Assembly: GCA_014377915.1 (NCBI GenBank)
Contig: JACMOT010000329.1
Coordinates: 1 to 9,669, forward strand
Length of the DNA stretch: 9,669 nt
Reading direction: 5' to 3'
From: Tardiphaga sp.
Lineage (GTDB): Bacteria; Pseudomonadota; Alphaproteobacteria; Rhizobiales; Xanthobacteraceae
Of the stretch, positions 1-7,275 are shown piece after piece. Under the pieces are notes generated by a model. It was given only the letters and a program-made list of their open reading frames with translations, had not been told where the DNA came from and did not search any database. The position numbers and the translations under genes were made by a program. Within the stretch, counting starts at the first letter, position 1; the number at the start of each line of letters is the position of its first letter.

Positions 1-407
1 AGGCTGACCCAGGTCAGAATGATCGAGTGGACGAACATCTGGAAAGCCAGCGTGATAAAGGAGAAATAGATCTCCTTCAGCCGCACGCAGATGGCGCCGA
101 TCACCAAGGCCAGCCCCGCGGTGCCGAGCACCGTCGCGAGCATCGCGACCGGAATGGAGACGCGGCCGGATTGCATCAGCAGGCCGAACATATAGGCGCC
201 AGACGCAAAGAACGCCGCGTGACCGAATGAGACCAGTCCCGTCAGCCCGACCAGCAGGTTCAGCGACATCGCCAGCAGGCCGTAGGCCATGACGTAAATC
301 ATAAAGTCGCGCAACGACGGCTTGGTGAAGATGAACGGCAGGGCGACCAGAAAGACCAGCATAGCCACGGCGGCGACAACGTCGCGGAGAAATCCCGGCC
401 TGGTCAT
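1..407 (-). CDS. livM: Branched-chain amino acid-type ABC transporter permease LivM (partial, C-terminus outside window)
   Basis: This is the second inner-membrane permease of a HAAT-family ABC importer. It pairs with LivH to form the channel through which ATPases LivG and LivF drive uptake. The 135 visible residues begin MTRPGFLRDV and show a first hydrophobic segment (about residues 10-28). A second hydrophobic stretch (about 36-60) runs into the signature SFGHAAFFASGAY near 60-72, which is characteristic of LivM. Further membrane segments follow at about 84-107 and 113-134. The ATG (407-405) overlaps the livH stop as ATGA, indicating translational coupling. The family is normally 300-400 residues, so more than half lies beyond the left edge; no stop is seen in the visible part. 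The family is secure. The substrate cannot be read from the permease, and HAAT systems carry aromatic acids, amides and urea as well as amino acids. Confidence 0.93.
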   Translation of the reverse strand, partial: MTRPGFLRDVVAAVAMLVFLVALPFIFTKPSLRDFMIYVMAYGLLAMSLNLLVGLTGLVSFGHAAFFASGAYMFGLLMQSGRVSIPVAMLATVLGTAGLALVIGAICVRLKEIYFSFITLAFQMFVHSIILTWVS

Positions 408-1309
408 GACCGCACCTCCCGGCCGAGCAGGCCGCTCGGCTTCAAGACCAGAATGACGGCCATCATGCCGAACATGATGCCGTCGACAAACAACGGAAAT
501 CCGATCGCACCGAAGGCGCGGGTGAATCCGATCAACAGCGCCGCGATCAACGCGCCCACGATCGATCCCATGCCGCCGATCACCGTGACAATGAAGCTCT
601 CGATCAGGATCGAAACGCCCATGCCCGGCGTCAGCGTCCGCGTTGGCGCGGCCAGCGCCCCGGCGATTCCCGCCAGCGCGCTGCCGAGGCCGAACACGGC
701 GGCATAGAGAAACGTGGTGTTGATGCCCAGCGCACCGACCATCTGCGGGTTAATTGCCAAAGCGCGGACGATTTTGCCCATCCGGGTCTTTTCGATCGCC
801 AGCCACAGGAACACGCCGATCGCCAGGCTCGCGACGATCATGAAGACGTAATAGGCAGGAATGAAACCGCCGGCGAATTCCAGCGGTGGCAGCGCGAACA
901 CCTCGGGCATGCCCATCATCTTGTATTCCGGGCCGGCAATGATCTTGACGAGATCGTCGAAGATCAGGATGACGGCATAGCACACCAGCAACTGCATCAG
1001 GATGTCCTTGCCATACACCTTGCTGATGATGAATCGCTCGAACAATATCCCGATGATGCCGGTGCCGACCGCGCCTGCCAGGAAGGCCAGCAGGAAGCCC
1101 GATGTCGCCTGGTAGGTGAAAAAGGCGATATAGGCGCCGGCCATGTAGAAGGCGCCGTGGGCGAAATTGATGACGCCGAGCACGCCGAAAATCAGCGACA
1201 GACCGGACGCCACCATGAACAGCAGCATCCCGATGATCAGCGCCGTCGAAACCTGCGTGACCGCGCAGGCCGACGACGTCAGGCAGGAGGCAAGGGCTTC
1301 AAGGTTCAC
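404..1309 (-). CDS. livH: Branched-chain amino acid-type ABC transporter permease LivH
   Basis: First inner-membrane permease of a HAAT-type importer, 301 residues, a normal LivH length. Hydrophobic segments lie at about 17-45, 52-68, 72-91, 104-125, 150-172, 200-222, 234-262 and 268-290. The family signature GVLGVINFAHGAFYMAGAY is at 42-60. The cytoplasmic coupling loop that docks on the ATPase is around 174-197 (KTRMGKIVRALAINPQMVGA), and GGMGSIVGAL follows at 245-254. The start is GTG at 1309-1307, with GAAGGA at 1323-1318 eight bases upstream as ribosome binding site. The TGA stop overlaps the livM start. It follows the binding-protein gene after a 130-base gap that contains a strong hairpin, so its expression may be lower than that of the binding protein. 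Substrate unknown; the neighbouring monooxygenase hints at a non-amino-acid carboxylate or ketone-related compound, which is inference only. Confidence 0.95.
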   Translation of the reverse strand: MNLEALASCLTSSACAVTQVSTALIIGMLLFMVASGLSLIFGVLGVINFAHGAFYMAGAYIAFFTYQATSGFLLAFLAGAVGTGIIGILFERFIISKVYGKDILMQLLVCYAVILIFDDLVKIIAGPEYKMMGMPEVFALPPLEFAGGFIPAYYVFMIVASLAIGVFLWLAIEKTRMGKIVRALAINPQMVGALGINTTFLYAAVFGLGSALAGIAGALAAPTRTLTPGMGVSILIESFIVTVIGGMGSIVGALIAALLIGFTRAFGAIGFPLFVDGIMFGMMAVILVLKPSGLLGREVRS

Positions 1310-1341
1310 TACACTGGTCCTTCGATGGTCAGAGCCGAGCC

Positions 1342-1372
1342 TGCTCCGGCCTTCGCAAGGAAGGCCGGAGCA
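1342..1372 (-). promoter_or_regulatory. Perfect 13-bp hairpin between binding-protein and permease genes
   Basis: Positions 1342-1354 and 1360-1372 are exact reverse complements (TGCTCCGGCCTTC / GAAGGCCGGAGCA) separated by five bases. In the minus-strand transcript this makes a very stable stem about 70 bases after the binding-protein stop and about 30 bases before the livH start. No T-run follows in the transcribed direction, so it is not a classic intrinsic terminator. In other binding-protein-dependent importers such as malE-malF, a hairpin in this position protects the upstream mRNA from 3' exonucleases and reduces downstream expression. The structure is directly visible; the function is inferred. 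Confidence 0.6.
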
Positions 1373-1439
1373 TCGACAGAGCGGGTGGGATCACCGGAAC
1401 AGACCGGCCGCTTTATCTTGATATCGTCTCGCCGGGAGA

Positions 1440-2696
1440 TCAGGCGTAGCCCTTCTCCTTCTTCCACTGTTTCTCGAGCTCGAGAATTTTCGACCATTCG
1501 GTATCGACATAGTCGAGCACCCATGGCGACTTGCCGACGGTCTTGCCCCATGCCACCGGGTAGTTGATGATGGTGTGATCGCTCTCACGCATGGTGATGC
1601 CGGCACCGCCGAACGGCTGTTTGACGGTCATGCCGCCGATTTCCTTGGCCAGCGCCGAACTGTCCGTGTTGCCGCCCGTGCGACGCACCGCCTCGATGAT
1701 GAACTGCGCCGCGGCGTAGTTCTGCCAGGCCCAGTTGGTGGGCTCATGCGGCGCAACCTTGAGATAGGCATCGCAAAAGGCGGCGTTCTCGGCTGTCGCC
1801 GGAAAACTCTTGTTATAGCGATAGGCCGTATTCAGCCCCGGCGGCAGATTCTTGATCGCCGTGAGGATTGGCGGATCGCCCAGTCCTCCCGAGAAGTAGG
1901 CGGGATTCTGGAACAGCCGGTAGAGATTGGACTGCTCGATGAACGCCACCAGATCGCCGCCCCACAGCGCCGAGTAGACGGCTTGCGGTTTGACCTGCAT
2001 GAGCTTGGTGATGCTCTCGGTGTAATCGGGTGCGAACAGTTTCGGCCACAGCTGATCGACGACTTCGATCGATGGATCGAAGATCTTGGCGTACTGCACG
2101 AACTCGGCCGTATTGTCGCGTCCGTAGGCATAGTCGGGCGAACAAGTCGCCCACTTCTTGAGGCCCTTATCCTTGGCGATCTGCGCCGCGTAGCTGCCGC
2201 CAGCCACGGCATCGTGGATGCCTTGCCGGGCACATCTGAAGACATTCTTCGAGAACTGCTTCGGATCGGCCGTCAACGACGAAGTCTCGCTGCAGGTATG
2301 GAGGCACAGGATGCCGAGATCGCGCACGACTTCGTGCACGGCGAAGCTGCCCGATGACGCCTCGCCATCAATGATGATGTCGCAGCCGTCATTGTTGATG
2401 AGGTCGCGCGTCACCTTGGCGGCTTCGTCGGGGCGGCCCTTGGAATCGCGATCGACGACCTCGAACTTGCGGCCGTTGATGCCGCCGGCCTCGTTGATCT
2501 GATTGAACGCAAGCTGAACGGCAAACCGGCTGGATGTGCCGAGGATGGCCACCCGCCCGGACAGGATCGTTGGCAGGCCGATCTTGATGACCTTGGCCTG
2601 CGCGCCGGCGATGTGCGGCATGCCCAACACTGCCGCTCCGGCCAGAGCGCCTCCGATGAAATCCCGTCGCGGGATGCCCTTCTTGATCTTGGTCAT
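1440..2696 (-). CDS. HAAT-family ABC transporter substrate-binding protein (LivK-like), Tat-exported
   Basis: Periplasmic solute receptor, 418 residues, that captures the substrate and delivers it to LivH/LivM. The N-terminus carries a twin-arginine leader: RRDFIGGALAG at 10-20, a hydrophobic core through about 29, and likely cleavage after AGAQA near 34. The mature protein begins KVIKIGLPTILSG, the standard first strand of the type 1 periplasmic-binding fold. AFNQINEAGGINGRKFEVV follows near 65-85, the usual amino-acid-binding-protein pattern. The ATG at 2696 has a strong AGGGAGGA (2708-2701) four bases upstream. It is the first transporter gene after the monooxygenase, separated by 209 bases that probably include its own promoter. 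The sequence is LivK-like but divergent from the leucine-binding archetype, so a substrate other than branched-chain amino acids is likely. Tat export suggests folding before secretion. The family is certain; the ligand is unknown. Confidence 0.93.
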   Translation of the reverse strand: MTKIKKGIPRRDFIGGALAGAAVLGMPHIAGAQAKVIKIGLPTILSGRVAILGTSSRFAVQLAFNQINEAGGINGRKFEVVDRDSKGRPDEAAKVTRDLINNDGCDIIIDGEASSGSFAVHEVVRDLGILCLHTCSETSSLTADPKQFSKNVFRCARQGIHDAVAGGSYAAQIAKDKGLKKWATCSPDYAYGRDNTAEFVQYAKIFDPSIEVVDQLWPKLFAPDYTESITKLMQVKPQAVYSALWGGDLVAFIEQSNLYRLFQNPAYFSGGLGDPPILTAIKNLPPGLNTAYRYNKSFPATAENAAFCDAYLKVAPHEPTNWAWQNYAAAQFIIEAVRRTGGNTDSSALAKEIGGMTVKQPFGGAGITMRESDHTIINYPVAWGKTVGKSPWVLDYVDTEWSKILELEKQWKKEKGYA

Positions 2697-2802
2697 TGTG
2701 TCCTCCCTGGTTATTGCTTTGCTCTTTGGTTTTGTATTCGGGTTCGCCGGTTTTCCGGTCGCTTCCCGTCCTCCGCCGCAGGCCTGTTATCGATCAGCCC
2801 CT

Positions 2803-2817
2803 TGCACGGATCGTGCA
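2803..2817. promoter_or_regulatory. 15-bp palindrome, possible operator for the transporter genes
   Basis: TGCACG-GAT-CGTGCA is an inverted repeat with perfect 6-bp arms and a 3-base centre. It lies about 107-121 bases upstream of the binding-protein start, in the 209-base gap after the monooxygenase gene. Symmetry and placement fit a dimeric regulator site. No convincing -35/-10 pair could be fixed beside it, so its role is inferred. No second copy was noticed by eye in the window. Confidence 0.35.
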
Positions 2818-2878
2818 GTATCCATCGCGTTCTGTCCAACAGCCTTTTCAAAGCTGCTACCAGCTTCGCTGCGACGAT

Positions 2879-2894
2879 CGGACACTCCTGTCCG
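2879..2894 (-). terminator. Weak hairpin after the monooxygenase stop
   Basis: CGGACA-CTCC-TGTCCG forms a 6-bp stem with a 4-base loop beginning about 11 bases past the monooxygenase stop. A second small stem, AAGCTG-CTAC-CAGCTT, lies at 2851-2866. Neither is followed by a clear U-run. They may end or pause the monooxygenase transcript, or mean nothing in a GC-rich gap. Confidence 0.22.
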
Positions 2895-2905
2895 GCCGGC
2901 CTTGT

Positions 2906-4546
2906 TCAGCTCCGCGAGAAACCGCGGTAGTCGTCCTGGGCTACGTCGTCGCAGATCGACGTGTAGCGCGCGAAGCCGCCGGCATAGGGCATGAAGACGC
3001 GCGGCTTTCCCGGCACATTGGCGCCGAGATACCACGACGAACTGGCCATCGGCAGCAGCGTGGCGTCGGCGGCTTCATTGACCTCATCGACCCATTTGTC
3101 CGTCGATTCAGACTGGGCCTCGATCCGCTTCAAACCTTTGGCCCGCATTTCACGAATGCAGTTGGTGATCCAGTCGACATGCTGCTCGATGGCGATCGGC
3201 ATGTTGCAGAGTACCGACGGACTGCCGGGACCGGTAATGGTGAACAGGTTCGGAAATCTCGGCGTCTGAAGACCGAGATAGGTGCGCGGTCCGGCCGACC
3301 ATGCATCCTTCAATTTGTGGCCGCCGCTGCCGGCGATATTCAGATTGACGAGCGCGCCGGTGAGGGCGTCGAACCCGGTCGCAAAAACGATGATGTCAAG
3401 TTCGTATTCTTGTTGAGTGGTCCGGATGCCGTTCGCCGTCACCTCGACGATCGGCTCCGCCTTCAGGTCGACAAGCTGCACGTTTTCGCGGTTGAAGGTT
3501 TCGAAATAGCCGGTGTCGATCGGCGGCCGCTTGGTGGCGAAGCCGTGGTCGTGCGGGGTCAGCATGTCGGCGATCACGGGATTCTCGACCACTTCCTTGA
3601 TCTTCTGGCGGATGAAATCGGACGCCGTGTCGTTGGCCTTGACGTCCTGCAGGATGTCCGAGAACGACGCGCGAAAACGCAACCCGCCGCGCTCCCACGC
3701 CTTTTCATAGATCTCGTCGCGCTCCTGGTCCGGGACCGAGAGCGCCGACCGCGTCGACATCGAGAACGGATGTCCGTTGGTGCCGGCGCGCGCCTGGCGC
3801 CAGATATCATCATAGGTTTCGCGCGTATGCTTGATGTCGTCCGCGGAGACCGGGCCGTTGCGGGCGGGAATGCTGTAATTCGCGGTGCGCTGGAACACGG
3901 TGAGATGCTTCGCCTGCTGCGCCAGCGCCGGGGCCGCCTGGATGCCGGTCGATCCGGTGCCGATCTGGCCGACGCGCTTGCCGCCGAGGTCAACGCCTTC
4001 ATGCGGCCACAGGCCGGTATGGTACCACTGGCCCTTGAAATTCTCGAGGCCCGGCAGCTTCGGCACGTTGGTGCTGGACAGGCAGCCCACGGCGGTGATG
4101 AGAAACGACGCCGACAGCACCTGGCCGCTGGCGGTGTTCACGGTCCACATATTGGTAGTGTCATCAAACGACGCCGAAACGACTTCCGTGCCTAGCCGGA
4201 TATCGCGATTGAGTTCGAGCCGGTCGGCGACGAAATTCAGGTATTTCCGGATTTCCGGGTGCTCGGGATAGCGCTCGCTCCAGCTCCACGCCTGCTCGAT
4301 CTCCTTGTTGAAGGAGTAGCAGTAGTAGTAGCTCTCGGAGTCGCAGCGGGCGCCGGGATACCTATTCCAGTACCAGGTCCCGCCAATGCCATCGCCCTTT
4401 TCGAGGACGACCACGTCAAGGCCAAGCTCGTCGCGCAATTTGTGCAGCTGATAGAGCCCGGAAAAGCCGGCACCGATGATGATCGCGTCATAGACCTGGC
4501 GCGGTGACTCACTCACCGCCGAAGCAGTGCTCGAAATGGTGACCAA
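2906..4546 (-). CDS. Flavin-dependent Baeyer-Villiger monooxygenase (type I, PAMO/CHMO-like)
   Basis: Predicted FAD- and NADPH-dependent enzyme inserting one oxygen from O2 beside a ketone carbonyl, giving an ester or lactone. Using the TTG start it is 546 residues, the usual type I length. The FAD site IIGAGFSG is at 23-30, followed by GGTWYWNRYPGARCDSESYY at 55-74. The family fingerprint FxGxxxHxxxWP is FKGQWYHTGLWP at 170-181. The NADPH Rossmann motif GTGSTG is at 196-201, and FATGFDALTGAL at 388-399. KR at 339-340 aligns with the catalytic arginine region of phenylacetone monooxygenase (alignment from memory). The C-terminal ANVPGKPRVFMPYAGGF block also resembles that enzyme. The TTG at 4546 follows GGGAG by seven bases. 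An upstream ATG at 4651 would add 35 atypical residues running into the divergent promoter, so it was not used. Divergent from the LysR gene and upstream of the transporter genes on the same strand. Substrate unknown. Confidence 0.93.
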   Translation of the reverse strand: MVTISSTASAVSESPRQVYDAIIIGAGFSGLYQLHKLRDELGLDVVVLEKGDGIGGTWYWNRYPGARCDSESYYYCYSFNKEIEQAWSWSERYPEHPEIRKYLNFVADRLELNRDIRLGTEVVSASFDDTTNMWTVNTASGQVLSASFLITAVGCLSSTNVPKLPGLENFKGQWYHTGLWPHEGVDLGGKRVGQIGTGSTGIQAAPALAQQAKHLTVFQRTANYSIPARNGPVSADDIKHTRETYDDIWRQARAGTNGHPFSMSTRSALSVPDQERDEIYEKAWERGGLRFRASFSDILQDVKANDTASDFIRQKIKEVVENPVIADMLTPHDHGFATKRPPIDTGYFETFNRENVQLVDLKAEPIVEVTANGIRTTQQEYELDIIVFATGFDALTGALVNLNIAGSGGHKLKDAWSAGPRTYLGLQTPRFPNLFTITGPGSPSVLCNMPIAIEQHVDWITNCIREMRAKGLKRIEAQSESTDKWVDEVNEAADATLLPMASSSWYLGANVPGKPRVFMPYAGGFARYTSICDDVAQDDYRGFSRS

Positions 4547-4684
4547 GGGGCATCTCCCGGTTCGTTCTTGCGCAGGCTCTCGATTGATCGGAGCGCCATT
4601 GAACCGGAGGCTACGGATTTGCCGATTGCCTTTCCAGACCCTATCGGTCAAAGCTGCTGTGAATTCCTGTCACATGAGAAAAAC
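4547..4684. promoter_or_regulatory. Divergent promoter region between monooxygenase and LysR genes
   Basis: This 138-base gap separates the divergent genes. CCGAT at 4622-4626 and ATCGG at 4643-4647 form a spaced inverted repeat with a 16-base centre. On the plus strand TTGCCG (4619-4624) and TATCGG (4642-4647) are 17 bases apart, a reasonable -35/-10 pair for the LysR gene. On the minus strand TTGACC (4651-4646) could be the -35 of the monooxygenase promoter, with a poor -10. The repeat would thus overlap both promoters, the usual arrangement for an autorepressing LysR protein that controls its divergent neighbour. The promoter elements are read by eye and are inference. Confidence 0.45.
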
Positions 4685-5611
4685 GTGAACCGCTACACAG
4701 AGATGCAGGTTTTCGTGCGGGCGGCGGAGGATGGCAGCTTTTCCGCGGCGGCGCGCAACCTGGCGATAACGCCTTCCGCCGTCAGCAAGCTGATCGCGCG
4801 GATGGAAGAGCGGCTCGGCGCGCTGCTGTTTCGACGCGCGCACCGCAACATCGTGATGACCCCGGAGGGCGAGTTGTTCTATCAGGCGGCGCTCGCCGCC
4901 ATCGAGGCGGTTGAAGCCGCCGACGCGACGGTTTTCAGCGGCAAACTCGGCCGCGAGACACTGAAGATTCGCTCGATGCCGATCTTTGGTCAGGCCGTTC
5001 TGGCGAAGAAGCTACCGGAATTCTGCCGCCAACATCCAGAGCTGCAGGTCGAGTTGCAATTGCGAATCGATCCCGGACCGCTGCTCGACGAGGGCACCGA
5101 CGTGACGATCCATGTCGGTCACCTCGACGACTCCTCGCTGGTGGCAACCCGCTTCACGAGCACGCGCTGGATCATCTGCGCGTCGCCGGACTATCTGGCG
5201 GAACATGGCATGCCGTCGCATCCGGACGAACTGGCCCAGCACAGCTGCCTGAATTTCCATTCATCGATCGCCGCCAGTACCTGGACCGTGCGTGGCGATG
5301 ATGGTGGTTCCAAGCCGCTATCGGTGAAGAGTCGGGTGCGTTCCAACCAGGCTTCCATCCTGATCGAGTTCGTTCGCGCCGGCCTCGGCATCGCCCGGTT
5401 GATCGAAGTGCAGATCGCCGATGATTTGGCGCAGGGTCGGCTGATCGAACTATTCCCGGAGCATCAATGTCCCGAAGAACATCCGATTTACGCGGTGTAC
5501 CAAAGCCGGCGACTTGTCAGTAATCGCGTGCGCGTATTCCTCGATTTTCTCAAGACGGCCCTGCCCGATCCGCCGCCCTGGCAATATTGGCGGACGCTGG
5601 CCAAGGATTGA
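4685..5611 (+). CDS. LysR-family transcriptional regulator (CrgA-like)
   Basis: Predicted 308-residue LysR-type activator/repressor, a typical family length. The winged helix-turn-helix occupies about residues 5-64; the recognition region is FSAAARNLAITPSAVSKLIA at 19-38, followed by RLGALLFRRAHRNIVMTPEG. The rest is the effector-binding domain, with the CrgA-like phrases SPDYLAEHG and HSCLNFH around 180-200 and GLGIARLIE near 240. The start chosen is GTG at 4685 (MNRYTEMQVFVRAAEDGSF), the usual beginning for this subfamily, with GAG six bases upstream. Extending to an ATG at 4568 would add 39 unlikely residues across the promoter. It is divergent from the monooxygenase and so is probably its regulator, responding to a substrate or product. 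It could instead act on opgGH 155 bases downstream, but the divergent layout makes that less likely. Confidence 0.92.
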   Translation: MNRYTEMQVFVRAAEDGSFSAAARNLAITPSAVSKLIARMEERLGALLFRRAHRNIVMTPEGELFYQAALAAIEAVEAADATVFSGKLGRETLKIRSMPIFGQAVLAKKLPEFCRQHPELQVELQLRIDPGPLLDEGTDVTIHVGHLDDSSLVATRFTSTRWIICASPDYLAEHGMPSHPDELAQHSCLNFHSSIAASTWTVRGDDGGSKPLSVKSRVRSNQASILIEFVRAGLGIARLIEVQIADDLAQGRLIELFPEHQCPEEHPIYAVYQSRRLVSNRVRVFLDFLKTALPDPPPWQYWRTLAKD

Positions 5612-5766
5612 ACGGGTTGCAGGCCAAGCAGCGCCAAGTTGAATCTGGTTTCGACAAAGTCGGGACAGCGATCCAGACCTGTCCAGTCCAACATTGTTCC
5701 TGGCAGGGAACCTGAGCGCTCGTCGTGTGTTGTCGCGTATCAGCTCTTTGGACATCTGGAGATACC
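5612..5766 (+). promoter_or_regulatory. Upstream region of opgGH with short direct and inverted repeats
   Basis: The 155 bases before opgG hold no gene. TCCAGACC (5672-5679) and TCCAGTCC (5682-5689) are near-identical copies exactly ten bases apart, about one helical turn. GGACAG (5663-5668) and CTGTCC (5679-5684) are inverted, as are GTTCC (5696-5700) and GGAAC (5707-5711). No convincing sigma-70 promoter was found by eye and no terminator for the LysR gene is evident. These could be regulator sites for osmotic control of opgGH; that is speculation. Confidence 0.25.
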
Positions 5767-7275
5767 TTGAACCGACGTCAACTTCTCGGCGCTACGGCCG
5801 TGCTGCCGCTGCTGGCGATCTCGCCGCGCAGCCTCGCCGCGGCCGCTGGACCGACACCTTTCGACGCTTCTGTCGTGCGGCAGATGGCGCGTGATGCCGC
5901 CTCCAAGGCGTTCAAGGCGCCGGACAACAAGCTGCCGGATTCGCTGAAGAACCTCGATTACGACCAGTACCGCGCGCTTCGATTCAATCCGGAGAAGGCG
6001 CTTTGGCATGGCGAGAAGCTGCCGTTCGAGGTGCAATTCTTTCACCGTGGCTCGTTCTACACCAACCGCGTCGACATCTATCAAGTCGCCAGTGGGCAGG
6101 CCATCCAAGTCCCATATCAACCCGAGAATTTCTCCTTCGGCACCACGCCGCCGCCACCGGCCGGCACCGATCTCGGCTTCGGCGGCTTCCGGCTGCACGC
6201 GCCGATCAACAAGCCCGATTATTATGACGAGGTCTGTGTATTCCTTGGCGCCAGCTATTTCCGGGCGGTCGCTAAAGGTCAGGTCTATGGCCTGTCGGCG
6301 CGCGGACTTTCGATCAACACCGGCGATGCGGCCGGCGAGGAATTTCCGCAGTTCAAGGCGTTCTGGATCGAGAAGCCGGCATCCAATGCCAGTTCGATCG
6401 TGGTCCATGCGCTGCTCGACAGTGAAAGCGCCGCGGCCGCCTATCGCTTTACCATCCGCCCGGGCGAGACCACGATTTTCGATGTGGAGATGGCGATCTA
6501 TCCGCGGGTGGAGTTGAAGAATGCCGGCCTGGCGCCGATCACCAGCATGTTCTTCTTCGGTCCCAACGACCGCAAGGAGGTCGATGATTTCCGCCCGGCC
6601 GTGCACGATTCCGACGGCCTGGCGATTTATAATGGCCGCGGCGAACAATTGTGGCGGCCGCTGAACAATCCGCGCGACCTGCAGATCAGCTCGTTCGGCG
6701 ATCTCAATCCGCGCGGCTTCGGGCTGATGCAACGGCAGAAGAATTTTCTCGACTACCAGGATCTCGAATCCAGTTTCGAGCGGCGCCCCAGCCTGTGGGT
6801 CGAGCCGATCGGCGACTGGGGTGAAGGTTCGGTACAATTGCTCGAAATTCCGACCAAGGAGGAAATCCACGACAATATCGGCAGCTTCTGGCACCCGAAG
6901 AACCCGCTGCCGGCCAAGGGCGAGCACACCTACATTTATCGCCTGCACTGGGGACCGGATCATCCAAAACCCTCGGCGCTGGCGATTTTTTCACGCAGCG
7001 GCGTCGGCTCGCGCGGCGAGGACACCAAGCTGTTCGTGCTCGATTTGATCGGCGACAAGCTCAAATCGATCGATCCCAAGAAGATCAAGGGCGTGGTCAC
7101 CGCCGAAAAGGCCGAGATCCGCAACATCGTCACGCAGCCCAATCCGCAAAGCGGCGGCTGGCGCCTGAGTTTCGAAATGCCGGTCAAGGGGAAGGAGCCT
7201 GTCGAATTGCGGGCTTCGCTGATGCAGGATGATCAGGCAATCTCCGAAGTGTGGGTCTATCGATGGACTCCATGA
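5767..7275 (+). CDS. opgG: Periplasmic glucan biosynthesis protein OpgG/OpgD family
   Basis: Periplasmic protein of osmoregulated periplasmic glucan (OPG) synthesis, acting on the beta-1,2-linked glucan produced by OpgH. The OpgG/OpgD family is now also known as GH186, with glucanase activity shown for E. coli OpgD. With the TTG start it has 502 residues, close to E. coli OpgG (511). The leader MNRRQLLGATAVLPLLAI has twin arginines at 3-4 and likely cleavage near 24-27, so export is by Tat as for OpgD rather than Sec as for E. coli OpgG. Conserved blocks include FLGASYFRAVAKGQVYGLSARGL (split around 159-181), FFFGPND at 262-268, HDSDGL at 280-285, RGFGLMQR at 316-323 and RRPSLWVEPIGDWGEGSV at 339-356. 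GGAG ends five bases before the TTG; the ATG-less 14-residue upstream extension lacks leader character. opgH overlaps its end. Confidence 0.92.
   Translation: MNRRQLLGATAVLPLLAISPRSLAAAAGPTPFDASVVRQMARDAASKAFKAPDNKLPDSLKNLDYDQYRALRFNPEKALWHGEKLPFEVQFFHRGSFYTNRVDIYQVASGQAIQVPYQPENFSFGTTPPPPAGTDLGFGGFRLHAPINKPDYYDEVCVFLGASYFRAVAKGQVYGLSARGLSINTGDAAGEEFPQFKAFWIEKPASNASSIVVHALLDSESAAAAYRFTIRPGETTIFDVEMAIYPRVELKNAGLAPITSMFFFGPNDRKEVDDFRPAVHDSDGLAIYNGRGEQLWRPLNNPRDLQISSFGDLNPRGFGLMQRQKNFLDYQDLESSFERRPSLWVEPIGDWGEGSVQLLEIPTKEEIHDNIGSFWHPKNPLPAKGEHTYIYRLHWGPDHPKPSALAIFSRSGVGSRGEDTKLFVLDLIGDKLKSIDPKKIKGVVTAEKAEIRNIVTQPNPQSGGWRLSFEMPVKGKEPVELRASLMQDDQAISEVWVYRWTP

Noticed and set aside
27..230. Small plus-strand frame at the left edge
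   Set aside because: It is antisense to livM, whose SFGHAAFFASGAY signature lies in the same stretch.
1575..2357. 260-codon open frame on the plus strand opposite the binding-protein gene
   Set aside because: Antisense to a clear LivK-like protein, with low-complexity R/G/D/I-rich translation and no domain.
2696..4195. 499-codon open frame on the plus strand opposite the monooxygenase
   Set aside because: It lies antisense to a gene with full family motifs, its arginine-rich translation resembles no family I know, and such long antisense frames are common in GC-rich genomes.
5740..6963. 407-codon open frame on the minus strand opposite opgG
   Set aside because: Antisense shadow of opgG with no leader, motif or ribosome binding site that stands out.
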